Part shown: in pieces, positions 1 through 8,135 of the stretch
Layout of the letters: each line of letters begins with the position of its first letter
Numbering within the stretch: the first letter of the stretch is position 1
Assembly (NCBI RefSeq): GCF_001664485.1
Contig: NZ_CP013630.1
Span: 2,173,001-2,237,000, forward strand
Reading direction: 5' to 3'
Source: Rhizobium sp. N324
GTDB lineage: Bacteria > Pseudomonadota > Alphaproteobacteria > Rhizobiales > Rhizobiaceae
Length of the DNA stretch: 64,000 nucleotides
The notes under the pieces: model-generated
Told to the model about the DNA's origin: nothing
The model's database searches: none
Seen by the model: the letters and a program-made list of their open reading frames with translations, nothing else
Translations under genes and position numbers: made by a program

Positions 1-953
1 AGGAGCCACCGCTCGGCGTCCATCGCACAGTGCTCGGCCTGCACGCCTTCGGCCGCGAGGAATATGAAATTCGCGACGGCAAGGTCGTTTTTGCCAGTGA
101 AGGTCCGATCAACGTCATGGTGACGGAAAAGAATGCGGGCGCCACGGCCAAGCCGACGCTCAGCGATCTCAGGCAAGCCCTGATCGAAACATGCGGAACG
201 GATTATGGAATCCATAGCCTGAGGTGGATTTCCAGGTTCACCGACATGTCTCGGCAGGCGGAGGCTTACCGCAAGGGCCGTATCTTTCTGGCCGGCGACG
301 CCGCGCATGTGCATTCTCCAGTGGGCGGCCAGGGCCTCAATACCGGCGTGCAGGATGCCGTCAATCTCGGCTGGAAGCTGGCGCAGGTGGTGAAGGGAAT
401 CTCGCCGGAAAGCTTGCTCGACAGCTATCACGCCGAGCGCCATCCGGTGGCTGCCCGCGTGCTGCGCACGACGATGGCGCAGGTCGCCTTGCAACGGACC
501 GATGACCGCACCGAAGCCTTGCGGGACATCGTCCTGGAGCTCCTCGCCATGGACGAGCCGCGCAAAAAGATCGCCGCCGAAATGTCCGGACTGGCCATCC
601 ATTACGATCTCGGCGAGGGCCACCCGCTGCTCGGCCGCCGCATGCCCGACCTCGACCTCACCACGCCCGATGGCCCGTTGCGCGTTTATGCGCTGCTCCG
701 AAATGCGCGGGCAGTGCTTCTGAATTTCGGCACGCCCGGCAGCCTTGACATCACGCCGTGGTCGGCCCGCGTCCAGTCGGTCAACACCAGATACGACGGC
801 GCATGGGAACTGCCGGCGTTGGGCGCGGTCTCTGCCCCAGCCGCAGTGCTGATCCGGCCCGACGGCTATGTGGCGTGGGTGGGCGAGGGCAAGCCGGATG
901 GTCTCCACGAGGTGATGACGACCTGGTTCGGAGCACCGGCTGAAGCCGGTTGA
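1..953 (+). CDS. FAD-dependent aromatic-type monooxygenase, C-terminal part
   Basis: The frame is open from base 3 with no stop, so this is the last ~317 residues of a gene that begins left of the window; the N-terminal GxGxxG FAD fold is missing here. The group A flavoprotein monooxygenase signature is clear: GDAAHVHSPVGGQGLN followed by VQDAVNLGWKL, which contacts the FAD phosphates and isoalloxazine. The last ~100 residues (after LGRRMPDLDL) fit the thioredoxin-like C-terminal domain of the phenol hydroxylase/PheA-like subfamily. Such enzymes hydroxylate aromatic or polyketide substrates with NAD(P)H and O2; the substrate cannot be inferred. A related but distinct enzyme lies at 6589-8091. 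Confidence 0.85.
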   Translation, partial: EPPLGVHRTVLGLHAFGREEYEIRDGKVVFASEGPINVMVTEKNAGATAKPTLSDLRQALIETCGTDYGIHSLRWISRFTDMSRQAEAYRKGRIFLAGDAAHVHSPVGGQGLNTGVQDAVNLGWKLAQVVKGISPESLLDSYHAERHPVAARVLRTTMAQVALQRTDDRTEALRDIVLELLAMDEPRKKIAAEMSGLAIHYDLGEGHPLLGRRMPDLDLTTPDGPLRVYALLRNARAVLLNFGTPGSLDITPWSARVQSVNTRYDGAWELPALGAVSAPAAVLIRPDGYVAWVGEGKPDGLHEVMTTWFGAPAEAG

Positions 954-954
954 C

Positions 955-1686
955 CTAAGCGGCAAGCGGGATCGAGCCGCGATCCGATATCGCCTCGGCC
1001 TCCGGCACGGGTTTGCCGCGGCGCTCCCATGTCCGGCGGCTGATGCCGAAAGCCTCCCAGGGGCGCGCCTGGCTGAAGGAATGGGCGAGATAGTCGGCTC
1101 TGGGAAGCGCCCCGGCGGCGCGGCGTTGCTCCTCTTTCCGGTTTCGGTCGCGCTGGCGCCGCTTTTCCTTTTGAAGTTTTGCTCTTTTTCCCTTCGGCAC
1201 ATCGAAGGCGCCGATCGTGCGGATATCGAGGGCGCAGCGTTCGGCGTAACTCACATGCAGCGCGTGGCCAAGCGCGTCGGCCGACAAGGCGGAAAAACGC
1301 ACCTTCGTCCGCTCGTAGATGATTTCCTCCAGGTCGGCTTTCCCCGCCCAGGGAAGCCATCGCGCCGCCCAGCCGAGAACCACGTCGACGAAGTCCTGCC
1401 CGAATTCGACAAGGGCGAGGCTGGCGATGACCTCGACATAGATCAAGGCGTCATCCGCCTCGGGTGCGATGTCGCCATGGCGATGCCGGATCAATTTTTC
1501 GATCTCGCGCATCCGGCCGCGGAAATGGTTCCAACGGCCGCCCCGGGCGCGCCGCTGCACTGCCTTATACCCCAGCAGGCAGTCGCCGACTTTGACAGCC
1601 GAAACATCCCGGGCAAACCCGGAGTGGTCGGCTTCTACAGCCCGCTTCCTGGATTGAGTCGCTTTATCCACGCCAAGACGTTCCAT
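955..1686 (-). CDS. Hypothetical protein, 243 aa, basic, possible DNA-binding C-terminus
   Basis: I do not recognise this protein. It is convergent with the monooxygenase, one base past its stop. ATG at 1686 is preceded by GAGGGA five bases upstream; a TTG directly before it is a poorer choice. The middle is ordinary mixed helix. Residues ~165-190 are very basic (KGKRAKLQKEKRRQRDRNRK). Near the C-terminus, FGISRRTWERRGKP resembles a recognition helix of a helix-turn-helix domain, as in phage or plasmid replication or excision proteins. A role in a decayed mobile element is only inference. Codon usage looks like the neighbours, so coding potential is reasonable. Confidence 0.55.
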   Translation of the reverse strand: MERLGVDKATQSRKRAVEADHSGFARDVSAVKVGDCLLGYKAVQRRARGGRWNHFRGRMREIEKLIRHRHGDIAPEADDALIYVEVIASLALVEFGQDFVDVVLGWAARWLPWAGKADLEEIIYERTKVRFSALSADALGHALHVSYAERCALDIRTIGAFDVPKGKRAKLQKEKRRQRDRNRKEEQRRAAGALPRADYLAHSFSQARPWEAFGISRRTWERRGKPVPEAEAISDRGSIPLAA

Positions 1687-1976
1687 CAATTTCCCTCGCG
1701 ACCGGCCCCGGTAGGCCGAACGCGTGAGTGTATAAGAAGTCGAGGGGGGTGATGTAGCCTATCCGACCGACATTCGGTGAATTTCGATGAAACCGGCGAC
1801 GGATCTCAGATCGACCTCGCGGGCAAGGCGCGCCAATAGCGTCCGGCCACGTCGATCCACGCCAAGAGAGACAAGTCGCTCTGAAGCTTATCGATCCGTT
1901 GGCGCCAGCGGGTCCCATCTCCATCTGAGTGGAGAGACGGCCCGTCGCCACAATTTACATCAGCACGGTGTTTAAA
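1687..1976. other. Gene-poor stretch, possible transposase relic
   Basis: No convincing gene. The minus-strand frame over 1664-1951 contains RIGYITPLDFLYTHAFG, which faintly resembles the C-terminal GYxTPxEF motif of IS3-family transposases. It lacks the rest of the domain and any inverted repeats, so at most it is a decayed fragment. Confidence 0.2.
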
Positions 1977-2051
1977 TCAGCGAAAGCCAAAGAAGCTCAA
2001 AATTGCGAGCACGATGACGACAGCGCCGACAAGCCAGATCAAATTGTTCAT
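1977..2051 (-). CDS. 24-aa single-pass membrane peptide
   Basis: A very short open frame reads MNNLIWLVGAVVIVLAILSF then FGFR and TGA. Residues 4-21 form one hydrophobic transmembrane segment ending in Phe-Gly-Phe-Arg, a typical small inner-membrane peptide. An AGGAG ribosome site lies 11 bases before the ATG. A GGAAC-N18-TT promoter (2101-2125) sits ~50 bases upstream, so the gene is probably under general stress control. Function unknown. The combination of promoter, ribosome site and a clean hydrophobic peptide is what supports it as a gene. Confidence 0.65.
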   Translation of the reverse strand: MNNLIWLVGAVVIVLAILSFFGFR

Positions 2052-2100
2052 TGGGAACCGTTCTCCTGTTTGAATTGAGCCAACTGTGACCCGTTGACTT

Positions 2101-2125
2101 AACTGCGTGGCGGGCTGGCGGTTCC
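2101..2125 (-). promoter_or_regulatory. EcfG/RpoE2-type stress promoter
   Basis: Read on the minus strand: GGAAC (2125-2121), 18 bases, then TT (2102-2101). This matches the GGAAC-N18/19-TT pattern described for RpoE2 of Sinorhizobium meliloti. It points at the 24-aa membrane peptide. Confidence 0.6.
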
Positions 2126-2270
2126 CAAACCATCCCTATTGCCGCAGCGCGCTTCCACTCATCGCCGTCTTACCGCGGCTGCTCTTTCGCAAGCGGGCTT
2201 CGGCAGCAGCTTGCTTCGGCGGCCCGGCAATCGCAGCGGGACGCCGACCAAATGTCGCCCGCCTGGGTAT

Positions 2271-2453
2271 TCAATAACTGCACGAGCGCGCGTTGCCGGG
2301 CCTGAAGCCACCCGCGCAGGCCGGATTGATCGATGTATCCCGTTGATACTGAAAATCTTCGGGATCGGGCTTGCCGGGCGAGGTACAGGAAGCCGTAATC
2401 GCGGACGCGCCGAGCAGCGCCCCGGCGGCTACAAATGTCAGAAAACGGTTCAT
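2271..2453 (-). CDS. Small lipoprotein, 60 aa
   Basis: The peptide starts MNRFLTFVAAGALLGASA and continues ITASCTSPGK: a basic N-terminus, a hydrophobic core and a lipobox (T-A-S-C, Cys23). After lipidation and cleavage about 38 residues would remain, polar and proline/arginine-rich. GGGAG lies seven bases before the ATG. Probably an outer- or inner-membrane-anchored peptide of unknown function. A longer frame using an upstream start (to 2487) would put the signal peptide in another frame and is rejected. Confidence 0.6.
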   Translation of the reverse strand: MNRFLTFVAAGALLGASAITASCTSPGKPDPEDFQYQRDTSINPACAGGFRPGNARSCSY

Positions 2454-2669
2454 CCGGGTTCTCCCTTGCGGAGTTGATCGTGGTCACAATCTACCATGCC
2501 GTCACGAGCCTATACGAAAACTTCCGGCGCGCTTGATCACGCTTAGCTGATCCGAAACCGGTCAGTTTGTGCGATCACTGATTAATTTACTCAAGATAAT
2601 CTTATGGAGCTATTCTGCGGTTATGGAAGTAGTTGCGGATGCTTTTGGTTAAAAGTGGCCGATTTTGTC

Positions 2670-2698
2670 TTGAAAAAATAGAGGTTTTTCAGTAATAT
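2670..2698 (+). promoter_or_regulatory. Sigma70-like promoter of the first DUF982 gene
   Basis: TTGAAA (2670-2675), a 17-base spacer and TAATAT (2693-2698) lie ~37 bases before the DUF982 start, in an unusually AT-rich stretch for this genome. Confidence 0.45.
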
Positions 2699-2734
2699 TA
2701 AGCCATAAAAAAGTAATATAAATGGGAGGATACT

Positions 2735-3028
2735 ATGGCGGAAACTCGGTTCGATCCGGTTTTGCTTCATCGTCAGCATTTCATCGCCGAGATCACATGT
2801 CTCGATGAAATCTTCGATTTTCTGGATGAATGGCCGGAGGACAAACGAGGTCTTGCATATGACACGCTTTTGAAGGCGTGCAGGGATACCGCCAGCGGGC
2901 GTTTCCCGCTGAGCGCCGCGCGCGAGAATTTCCGGCGTTTTCTGAAGATGTCGGGCGTGCTTGCCAAGGTCGAGGGCGCCCCCAAATTCGAACAACTGAT
3001 GGGCGATCGAAATATCGGGAATGCCTGA
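2735..3028 (+). CDS. DUF982 family protein, 97 aa
   Basis: Fits DUF982, a family of ~80-100 residue proteins almost confined to Rhizobiales: a strand-forming N-terminus, then FLDEWPEDKRGLAYDTLLKAC (a Trp-Pro turn followed by a helix) and AARENFRRFLKMSGV, ending in a disordered tail. GGGAGG six bases before the ATG is a strong start. Function of the family is unknown. A second member lies at 4406-4663, so the two probably derive from an old duplication or local expansion. Confidence 0.85.
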   Translation: MAETRFDPVLLHRQHFIAEITCLDEIFDFLDEWPEDKRGLAYDTLLKACRDTASGRFPLSAARENFRRFLKMSGVLAKVEGAPKFEQLMGDRNIGNA

Positions 3029-3186
3029 TGATACTGAGTAGGCAGGGGCGCGCCGTCACATTATGTGCGGCGCGTCTTGCGTTCAGGCCGGCTATCCGGC
3101 GGCCGCCTATTTCTTTATCAGAAAGCATCACGACACGCATGTACGAGAGGCAGATGTTCTCTGGTGGCCGCAGGCTTGAAGGAATC

Positions 3187-4017
3187 TCAAGCAAGTCCGC
3201 CATTCGCCCAGTCGCAACGGAAGACCATCATCGGCTTCGAAAAACCCTTGAGCCGTCGGCGCGAGGCGTGGCCGAAGAGGTCGGCGGCGCCATATTCCCG
3301 AAAGATATTCTCTGAGACGAGGATCTGGTCGCTGGAAGCGGCCGCGCAGAGGCGGGCCGCAAGCTGCACGGTCGAGCCGAAGAGGTCGTTGCTGTCCTCC
3401 ACCGGCTCACCGCAATCTAGCCCGATGCGGATGTGGATCGGCTGGGCATTGTTGCCGCTGTTGTAATGTTGAAATTCCTGCTGGATCGCCATGGCGCATT
3501 CGACGGCTGCCGTCGTCGCCGCGAAGGCCGCCATGATGCCGTCGCCGGTATGCTTGACTTCGCGGCCTGAATTTTTGCCGAGGCATCGGCGCACGATCGC
3601 GTCATGGGCCCTGACCAGCTCCGTCCCCATGCGGTCGCCGAGGCGCGCCGTCATCTCGGTCGAGCCGACGATATCGGTAAACAGGATCGCCCGGTGGCCT
3701 GGATCCATTTGCGGCGACGACTGGCCGGGCGCCGGATCAGGGTCATTGATGCGGCCGAGAAAGGCCTCCACCGCCGACAGGGCAACCTCGACGATCTCGT
3801 TGGCGACAAAGCCGTGCGCCTCGCGATGTACGCATTGGACAGCTGCCATATCGGGCGCATCTACCAGGCAGAAGGCCGTCCCGCGCCGCTCGTCGAACCA
3901 GTAGGTGAGGAACTTGACGCCGTATCGATCCTGAATGTCGATGTCCATGCGATGTGCCTGGGCAACCTCGGCGGGCGAGGTACCTTCGAGAAAGTGCCGG
4001 TCCATGAAGATGGGCAT
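3187..4017 (-). CDS. DUF4242 nickel-binding-like domain fused to class III adenylate/guanylate cyclase
   Basis: Residues 1-85 (MPIFMDRHFLEG...; AHRMDID; YWFDERRGTAFCLVDAP; HREAHGFV) match DUF4242/SCO4226-type nickel-binding domains, with conserved histidines. Residues ~105-270 form a class III nucleotidyl cyclase: ILFTDIVGSTEM supplies the first metal Asp, KHTGDGIMAAF the second Asp and a purine-side Lys. The usual Asn of the VNxAAR motif is Gln here (STVQLAARL). Product would be cAMP or cGMP in the cytoplasm, possibly gated by a metal or small ligand. The start at 4017 is chosen because GGGAGG lies seven bases upstream and the DUF4242 fold begins there; a longer frame to 4047 exists. Single-gene unit. 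Confidence 0.85.
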   Translation of the reverse strand: MPIFMDRHFLEGTSPAEVAQAHRMDIDIQDRYGVKFLTYWFDERRGTAFCLVDAPDMAAVQCVHREAHGFVANEIVEVALSAVEAFLGRINDPDPAPGQSSPQMDPGHRAILFTDIVGSTEMTARLGDRMGTELVRAHDAIVRRCLGKNSGREVKHTGDGIMAAFAATTAAVECAMAIQQEFQHYNSGNNAQPIHIRIGLDCGEPVEDSNDLFGSTVQLAARLCAAASSDQILVSENIFREYGAADLFGHASRRRLKGFSKPMMVFRCDWANGGLA

Positions 4018-4405
4018 CGCGCGTCCTCCCAGATCCGCCGCGTGCAAGAGACGGCATTGTACGGTCTGGATGCTTCCGCGTCCACCTTTGGCACAATCGT
4101 TGAATGAATATTCCGGCGGTTGCTTCGAGAAAAGTCGAATACGTTGCTATAAATTCTATAGAATACTCGGCAAAAGTGGGATTTTAATGAGTGGATCGGG
4201 AAGGCAAGCCTGATATTTACCATAATCTGTCGATTGGTAACTGAGTGCGAGTTTCTCGGCGCCGATCGGGACGCCGCGAGCATTGCATGTTCTGAAAGCG
4301 CCTGGTTGGAGGGGGCGAAGAGCATGCCGGTTCCCGGCCGCTCCACGGCACGCAAATTGCATCGTTAACTCGTAAGCCCACCGAAATTGGAAAAGCTGTA
4401 GCAAA
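4018..4405. other. 388-base intergenic region
   Basis: No gene seen. It must hold the promoter of the cyclase gene. A perfect 12-base palindrome ATTCTATAGAAT lies at 4153-4164 in an AT-rich patch, 135 bases upstream of the cyclase start; it could be an operator or chance. Confidence 0.4.
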
Positions 4406-4663
4406 GTGAGACAGACGGCAAATTTTCGACCGGTCGGCTTGGCCTCGATAGGGCTAGGCCATTATGCCGTTATTAACTCTGTGTGGGATGCCGCGCGCAC
4501 GCTGCTGCACGATTGGCCGGTCGACGACGGCGAAGACTATTTCGAAGCCGTGAAGTCATGCCTGGATGCGATTATCGGCGATCTGCCGCCGGATGAGGTG
4601 CGGGCATCCTTTATCAGGGCCGCGCAGGAAGCCGGCATCGCCGTCATCGAAGCTGCCGACTGA
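4406..4663 (+). CDS. DUF982 family protein, 85 aa
   Basis: Second DUF982 protein: VWDAARTLLHDWPVDDGEDY carries the same Trp-Pro centre as the 2735-3028 protein, followed by the helix FEAVKSCLDAI and DEVRASFIRAAQEAGI. The start is uncertain: the frame opens with GTG at 4406 without a good ribosome site, and no in-frame ATG lies before the conserved core. Function unknown. Confidence 0.75.
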   Translation: MRQTANFRPVGLASIGLGHYAVINSVWDAARTLLHDWPVDDGEDYFEAVKSCLDAIIGDLPPDEVRASFIRAAQEAGIAVIEAAD

Positions 4664-4706
4664 ACGCCCGTCTGATCCGCTGTTTTCAACACCAGATCCC
4701 CTCGAC

Positions 4707-4734
4707 TTGACTTTGTCGGAAGGAAGTCTAATAT
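4707..4734 (+). promoter_or_regulatory. Sigma70-like promoter
   Basis: TTGACT (4707-4712), 16 bases, TAATAT (4729-4734), 30 bases before the start of the 56-aa gene. Probably drives the coupled pair 4764-5170. Confidence 0.45.
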
Positions 4735-4763
4735 AGAACAAAACAGGAACATTGGAGATGGTC

Positions 4764-4934
4764 ATGACGCATACGGAACAGGTGATCGCCAACGCCCTAG
4801 CCCTTGTCGAAGCATCCCGTGCGGCGCGCGAGCGCGATCAGTTGCGCCGCGCTGCCTGGCAGAAAAAGGTCGAACTCAGCCGGCCGCTCCCGCCCTTGCC
4901 GCGTCCGGTCCAATTGCCATTGGCGCTGAACTGA
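4764..4934 (+). CDS. Small hypothetical protein, 56 aa
   Basis: Starts MTHTEQVIANALALVEASRA, an amphipathic helix, then a basic stretch and a proline-rich tail PLPPLPRPVQLPLALN. ATG at 4764 is preceded by GGAG six bases upstream; the ATG at 4758 is too close to it. The stop overlaps the next start (TGATG), so the two genes are translationally coupled. I recognise no family. Confidence 0.55.
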   Translation: MTHTEQVIANALALVEASRAARERDQLRRAAWQKKVELSRPLPPLPRPVQLPLALN

Positions 4935-5170
4935 TGCAGCCGGCAAAGATCCAGGAGCCAGATCCAGCATGGCCCGATCCCGTTTGGCCCGATCGTGCTT
5001 GGGAAGTCGAAGCCGTGCTGGCCTGGCATGACGACAACGCCAAGGCGGCGATCCGCTCGCTGCTCGATGACTGCAAACATCTCCGCCAGCAACTGGCACT
5101 GGCGGAGCGGGCAATGAGCCGCGGGATGACCCGCGGCTGGAAGCCGCGATACGAGCGCGACATCCTCTGA
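4934..5170 (+). CDS. Small hypothetical protein, 78 aa
   Basis: The start ATG overlaps the previous stop by one base. The N-terminus repeats an Asp-Pro-Trp pattern (DPAWPDPVWPDRAWEVEAV), followed by a helical part with DDNAKAAIRSLLDDC and a basic C-terminus (MTRGWKPRYERDIL). This layout is reminiscent of small rhizobial proteins of unknown role. Its coupling with the 56-aa protein suggests that the two act together. Confidence 0.6.
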   Translation: MQPAKIQEPDPAWPDPVWPDRAWEVEAVLAWHDDNAKAAIRSLLDDCKHLRQQLALAERAMSRGMTRGWKPRYERDIL

Positions 5171-5204
5171 AAGGTGCCGGCAGTATCGGAGCCCGCAGCG
5201 CGCG

Positions 5205-6464
5205 TCAGCCGCCTGTGGTCTCCGGATCAATCCGGCGCAACCGGCTGCCGGCGATGACGGCGCCGGTGAGCGTGATCGCCACCACGGCGCCGATCCAGGC
5301 GCCATACAGGCTCTGCCCGAGAATGACGCCGGCAAGGACCGGGGTAACGATCTCGGTGACGGCGACAAGCGACTGCGTTGCGCCCATGACCACGCCCTGA
5401 CGTCGCCTGGGAACATGCACGGAGAGGGCTGCGACGAACGTCGGCCGCGCCAGGGCCACGCCGGTGCTGATGAGCAGCACTGAGAAGGCGAGGGTGGGGA
5501 TATCGGCAGCGAGACCGGCGGCGACATAGCCGATCGCCAGAATGGCAAAGACCAGGACGATCAGGCCGCGTTCGGAGAAAGACGCGCCGAGCCATTTTAA
5601 AAGGAAAAACTGAACGAAGATGTTGATCGCGCCGTCGGCGGTGAGCAGATAGCCCAGCTCCTTCGGGCCGAAGGCATGCTCGTTCCAGCTGAACGTGTCC
5701 TGGAGAAAGACGGCGAGCTGGGAGCTGAACATGCCGTATGAGAAATAGTGGCAGAGAAGAACGACGATCAGCACGCGAATGACCGGCGAGGCGAGGAGGG
5801 TTCGAAAGGAGATATTCTCGCCGATCGCCCCGGCCTCTTCGCCGTCGTCGCCGAGCCGACCGGGCGGATGAGCGCCCCTCAGCCAGAGACCTGTGACGCA
5901 GAGGCTGGCCGCCGACAGGCCCAACGCCGCCCAAATCGGCGCGGTCAATGAAATGTCGGCGAGATAGCCGGAGAGGCTCGACCCGATCATTCCGCCAAGA
6001 CCGAGGCCGGCGCTCAGTAGGCCGATGGCCTGGCGCCGGGTGGCGGGGCTGCTGTTGTCGGCGGCATAGGCTGCCGCCGCAGAAAAATTGGCGGCGGTAA
6101 GCCCGAGCAGGATCCGCGCCAGCAGCACGAAGACGACGCTGCCGGCGAGCGCCAGCAGCAACAGGCTGACGAGTGCGCCGGCCTGGCTGGCGAGCAGGAT
6201 CCTCTTGCGCCCGAAACGGTCGGAAAGCTGCCCGAGCCATGGCGCGGCAACGAACTGGCTGAGCGCTTCCGCACCGAGAACGAACCCGAGAAGCAGAGGT
6301 GATGCCCCCAGCTCCCTGAGAAAGAAGGGCAGGATCGGCAGGATGGCGCCGCTGCTGGCGGCATCGAGGCTGACGATGATGAAAACCGGCAGCATCAGCC
6401 GCCAGTCAAGCCGCTGTGGCACAGTCTCTACGGCCGTGTCGGTCGAACACAGTTCGTCGCTCAT
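5205..6464 (-). CDS. MFS drug efflux transporter, TetA-like
   Basis: 419 aa, about 12 hydrophobic segments. Motif A GQLSDRFGRKR at residues ~78-88 follows TM2, and the N-terminal half carries the drug:H+ antiporter-type sequence ILPFFLRELGAS and LGAEALSQFVAAPWLG typical of TetA-class pumps. Expected role: proton-driven export of a small, perhaps aromatic or polyketide, compound across the inner membrane. It follows the monooxygenase gene (stop at 6589) after 121 bases on the same strand, so the two probably form one operon controlled by the divergent MarR gene. ATG at 6464 is chosen over the adjacent TTG. Confidence 0.85.
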   Translation of the reverse strand: MSDELCSTDTAVETVPQRLDWRLMLPVFIIVSLDAASSGAILPILPFFLRELGASPLLLGFVLGAEALSQFVAAPWLGQLSDRFGRKRILLASQAGALVSLLLLALAGSVVFVLLARILLGLTAANFSAAAAYAADNSSPATRRQAIGLLSAGLGLGGMIGSSLSGYLADISLTAPIWAALGLSAASLCVTGLWLRGAHPPGRLGDDGEEAGAIGENISFRTLLASPVIRVLIVVLLCHYFSYGMFSSQLAVFLQDTFSWNEHAFGPKELGYLLTADGAINIFVQFFLLKWLGASFSERGLIVLVFAILAIGYVAAGLAADIPTLAFSVLLISTGVALARPTFVAALSVHVPRRRQGVVMGATQSLVAVTEIVTPVLAGVILGQSLYGAWIGAVVAITLTGAVIAGSRLRRIDPETTGG

Positions 6465-6588
6465 CAAATTTGTCTCTCATTGACGGTAAAGACCGGCCGA
6501 CGCGCGCGCCGACCCCAGCAATCCGCGCAGACGGGTGACGGCCCGGCGTTCGAACTGCAGACTTCATGGAGTTCCCGCGGCCTGGCGC

Positions 6589-8091
6589 TCAGGCATCATG
6601 CTCGAAACCGGCGTTTGCGAGATAGGCTTCCAGCGCCCAGGTATCGGCCGAGGCGACGATGGCGCCGATATAACCATCCGGGCGCACCAGCACCCAGTCT
6701 CCTGGGGCGAGAGCATAGGTCTCGCGGAAGTGCCCGCCATTGTCCAGGAGATCGCCGCGCCGGCCGATCCCGTGGATGTCCAGCCCCGGGCGAGGCGGCA
6801 CGGTGAGTTGCCCGACCTCATAGCCGAGCAGCGTCCAGTGGGTGCCTTTGAACAGGTCGAACAGACGCCTCGGCTGGCCGGCCGCACCCGTCAGCGGCGC
6901 GTCGGGCGCCCGGTCGCCGGCCGGCAGACCGCCGCGCCGCGCCGGCTTTTCCAGCGCGAGGGAAGATTCGGGATAGCCGATATCGAGCTGATGGACCTCG
7001 CGGCCGCGCCTGATGTCACCGCGCTTCAGCGCATCGAGAAGGCTGGTGGCAAGACCGAGCATCGCCGCCGCGATCGGGCGGCGCTCTTCCTCATAGCTGT
7101 CGAGCAGCGCATCCGGCGCGCCGCCGGCGACCGCCGCCAGCTTCCATCCGAGATTATAGGCGTCCTGCACGCTGGTATTGAGACCCTGGCCGCCGGTCGG
7201 CGGATGCGTATGGGCGGCATCGCCGGCCAGGAAGACGCGGCCGAGCCGGTAGCGATCGGCAAGCCGGGCATTCATGTGGAAGGCCGACGCCCAGGAAACC
7301 GAGTGGACGTGAATATCGTCGCGGCCGATGCGCTCCGCCACCAGTGCGGTCAGACCCGCCGCGGAAAGATCGATCTCGCCTTCAAGCGGGATCGGTCCCT
7401 GGATCTGGAACAGCTCCGTTCCGGCGAGCGGGCAAAGCCCGATCTGCCGCTGCATGTCGCCTTCGCCGAACCGATGCCAGGCGTCGCGATCGAGACCCGT
7501 CAGCATGACATCGGCGACGATGGCGCGCACGCCGAGCGTCTTGCCGGGAAAGCCGATATCAAGCGCGTGGCGCACGAAGCTGCGCCCGCCATCGGCGCCG
7601 ACCAGCCAGCGCACGCGGATGGCTTCCTCGCCGGATTGGCTCTTGAGCCGTGCCGTCACGCCTTCCTTGTCCTGCTCGAAGCCGATGAGTTCGCATCCAA
7701 ATTCTGGACGGTGCCCCAGCTCGATGAGGCGTTCCCGCATCGCGGCTTCAGTGAGGAATTGCGGCACCATCAGCGGAAGATGATAGGGCTCGGCCGGCGT
7801 CGGATCCTCGCGCAGCACGGCGTCGGACTCTGTGAAGCTTCCGTCGTCACTGTATACCCGCTGGCGGGGATAGAGGCCGCCGAGTGCGACGATGCGGTCG
7901 AGGATGCCGAGATCCTCAAAGACCTCCTGCGTTCTTGGTTGGATGCCCTTGCCGCGCGAGCCGCGGAACGGGTCGTTCAATTTCTCGATCAGGCGAAAGC
8001 TGACGCCGCGCCGGGCCAGCTCGATCGCCAGCGTCAGGCCGGCAGCACCGGCGCCTGATATCAGCACGTCGACTGTAGAATTCTGTGTCAT
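6589..8091 (-). CDS. FAD-dependent aromatic-type monooxygenase, complete
   Basis: 500 aa. Residues 13-18 give the FAD-binding GxGxxG (ISGAGAAG); LVGADGGRSFVRH is the DG motif that binds FAD and NAD(P)H; GDAAHTHPPTGGQGLN is the GD motif. The C-terminal ~100 residues resemble the thioredoxin-like domain of the family. Hydroxylation of an aromatic ring or inactivation of an antibiotic are both possible. Start at 8091: GGAG lies six bases upstream, and a longer frame to 8166 would run through the operator. First gene of a two-gene operon with the TetA-like pump, divergent from MarR. Confidence 0.9.
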   Translation of the reverse strand: MTQNSTVDVLISGAGAAGLTLAIELARRGVSFRLIEKLNDPFRGSRGKGIQPRTQEVFEDLGILDRIVALGGLYPRQRVYSDDGSFTESDAVLREDPTPAEPYHLPLMVPQFLTEAAMRERLIELGHRPEFGCELIGFEQDKEGVTARLKSQSGEEAIRVRWLVGADGGRSFVRHALDIGFPGKTLGVRAIVADVMLTGLDRDAWHRFGEGDMQRQIGLCPLAGTELFQIQGPIPLEGEIDLSAAGLTALVAERIGRDDIHVHSVSWASAFHMNARLADRYRLGRVFLAGDAAHTHPPTGGQGLNTSVQDAYNLGWKLAAVAGGAPDALLDSYEEERRPIAAAMLGLATSLLDALKRGDIRRGREVHQLDIGYPESSLALEKPARRGGLPAGDRAPDAPLTGAAGQPRRLFDLFKGTHWTLLGYEVGQLTVPPRPGLDIHGIGRRGDLLDNGGHFRETYALAPGDWVLVRPDGYIGAIVASADTWALEAYLANAGFEHDA

Positions 8092-8102
8092 CGCCATCTC
8101 CA

Positions 8103-8117
8103 TGTGTGTATTATGCA
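8103..8117. promoter_or_regulatory. Probable MarR operator 1
   Basis: TGTGTATTATGCACA, a near-perfect palindrome (6 of 7 pairs around a central T), sits between the divergent monooxygenase and marR starts, where it can block both promoters. Confidence 0.6.
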
Positions 8118-8135
8118 CATAATTGGAGAATCGAT

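Noticed and set aside
1664..1951. IS3-like transposase fragment on the minus strand
   Set aside because: Only a few residues resemble the family end; no DDE residues, inverted repeats or target duplication.
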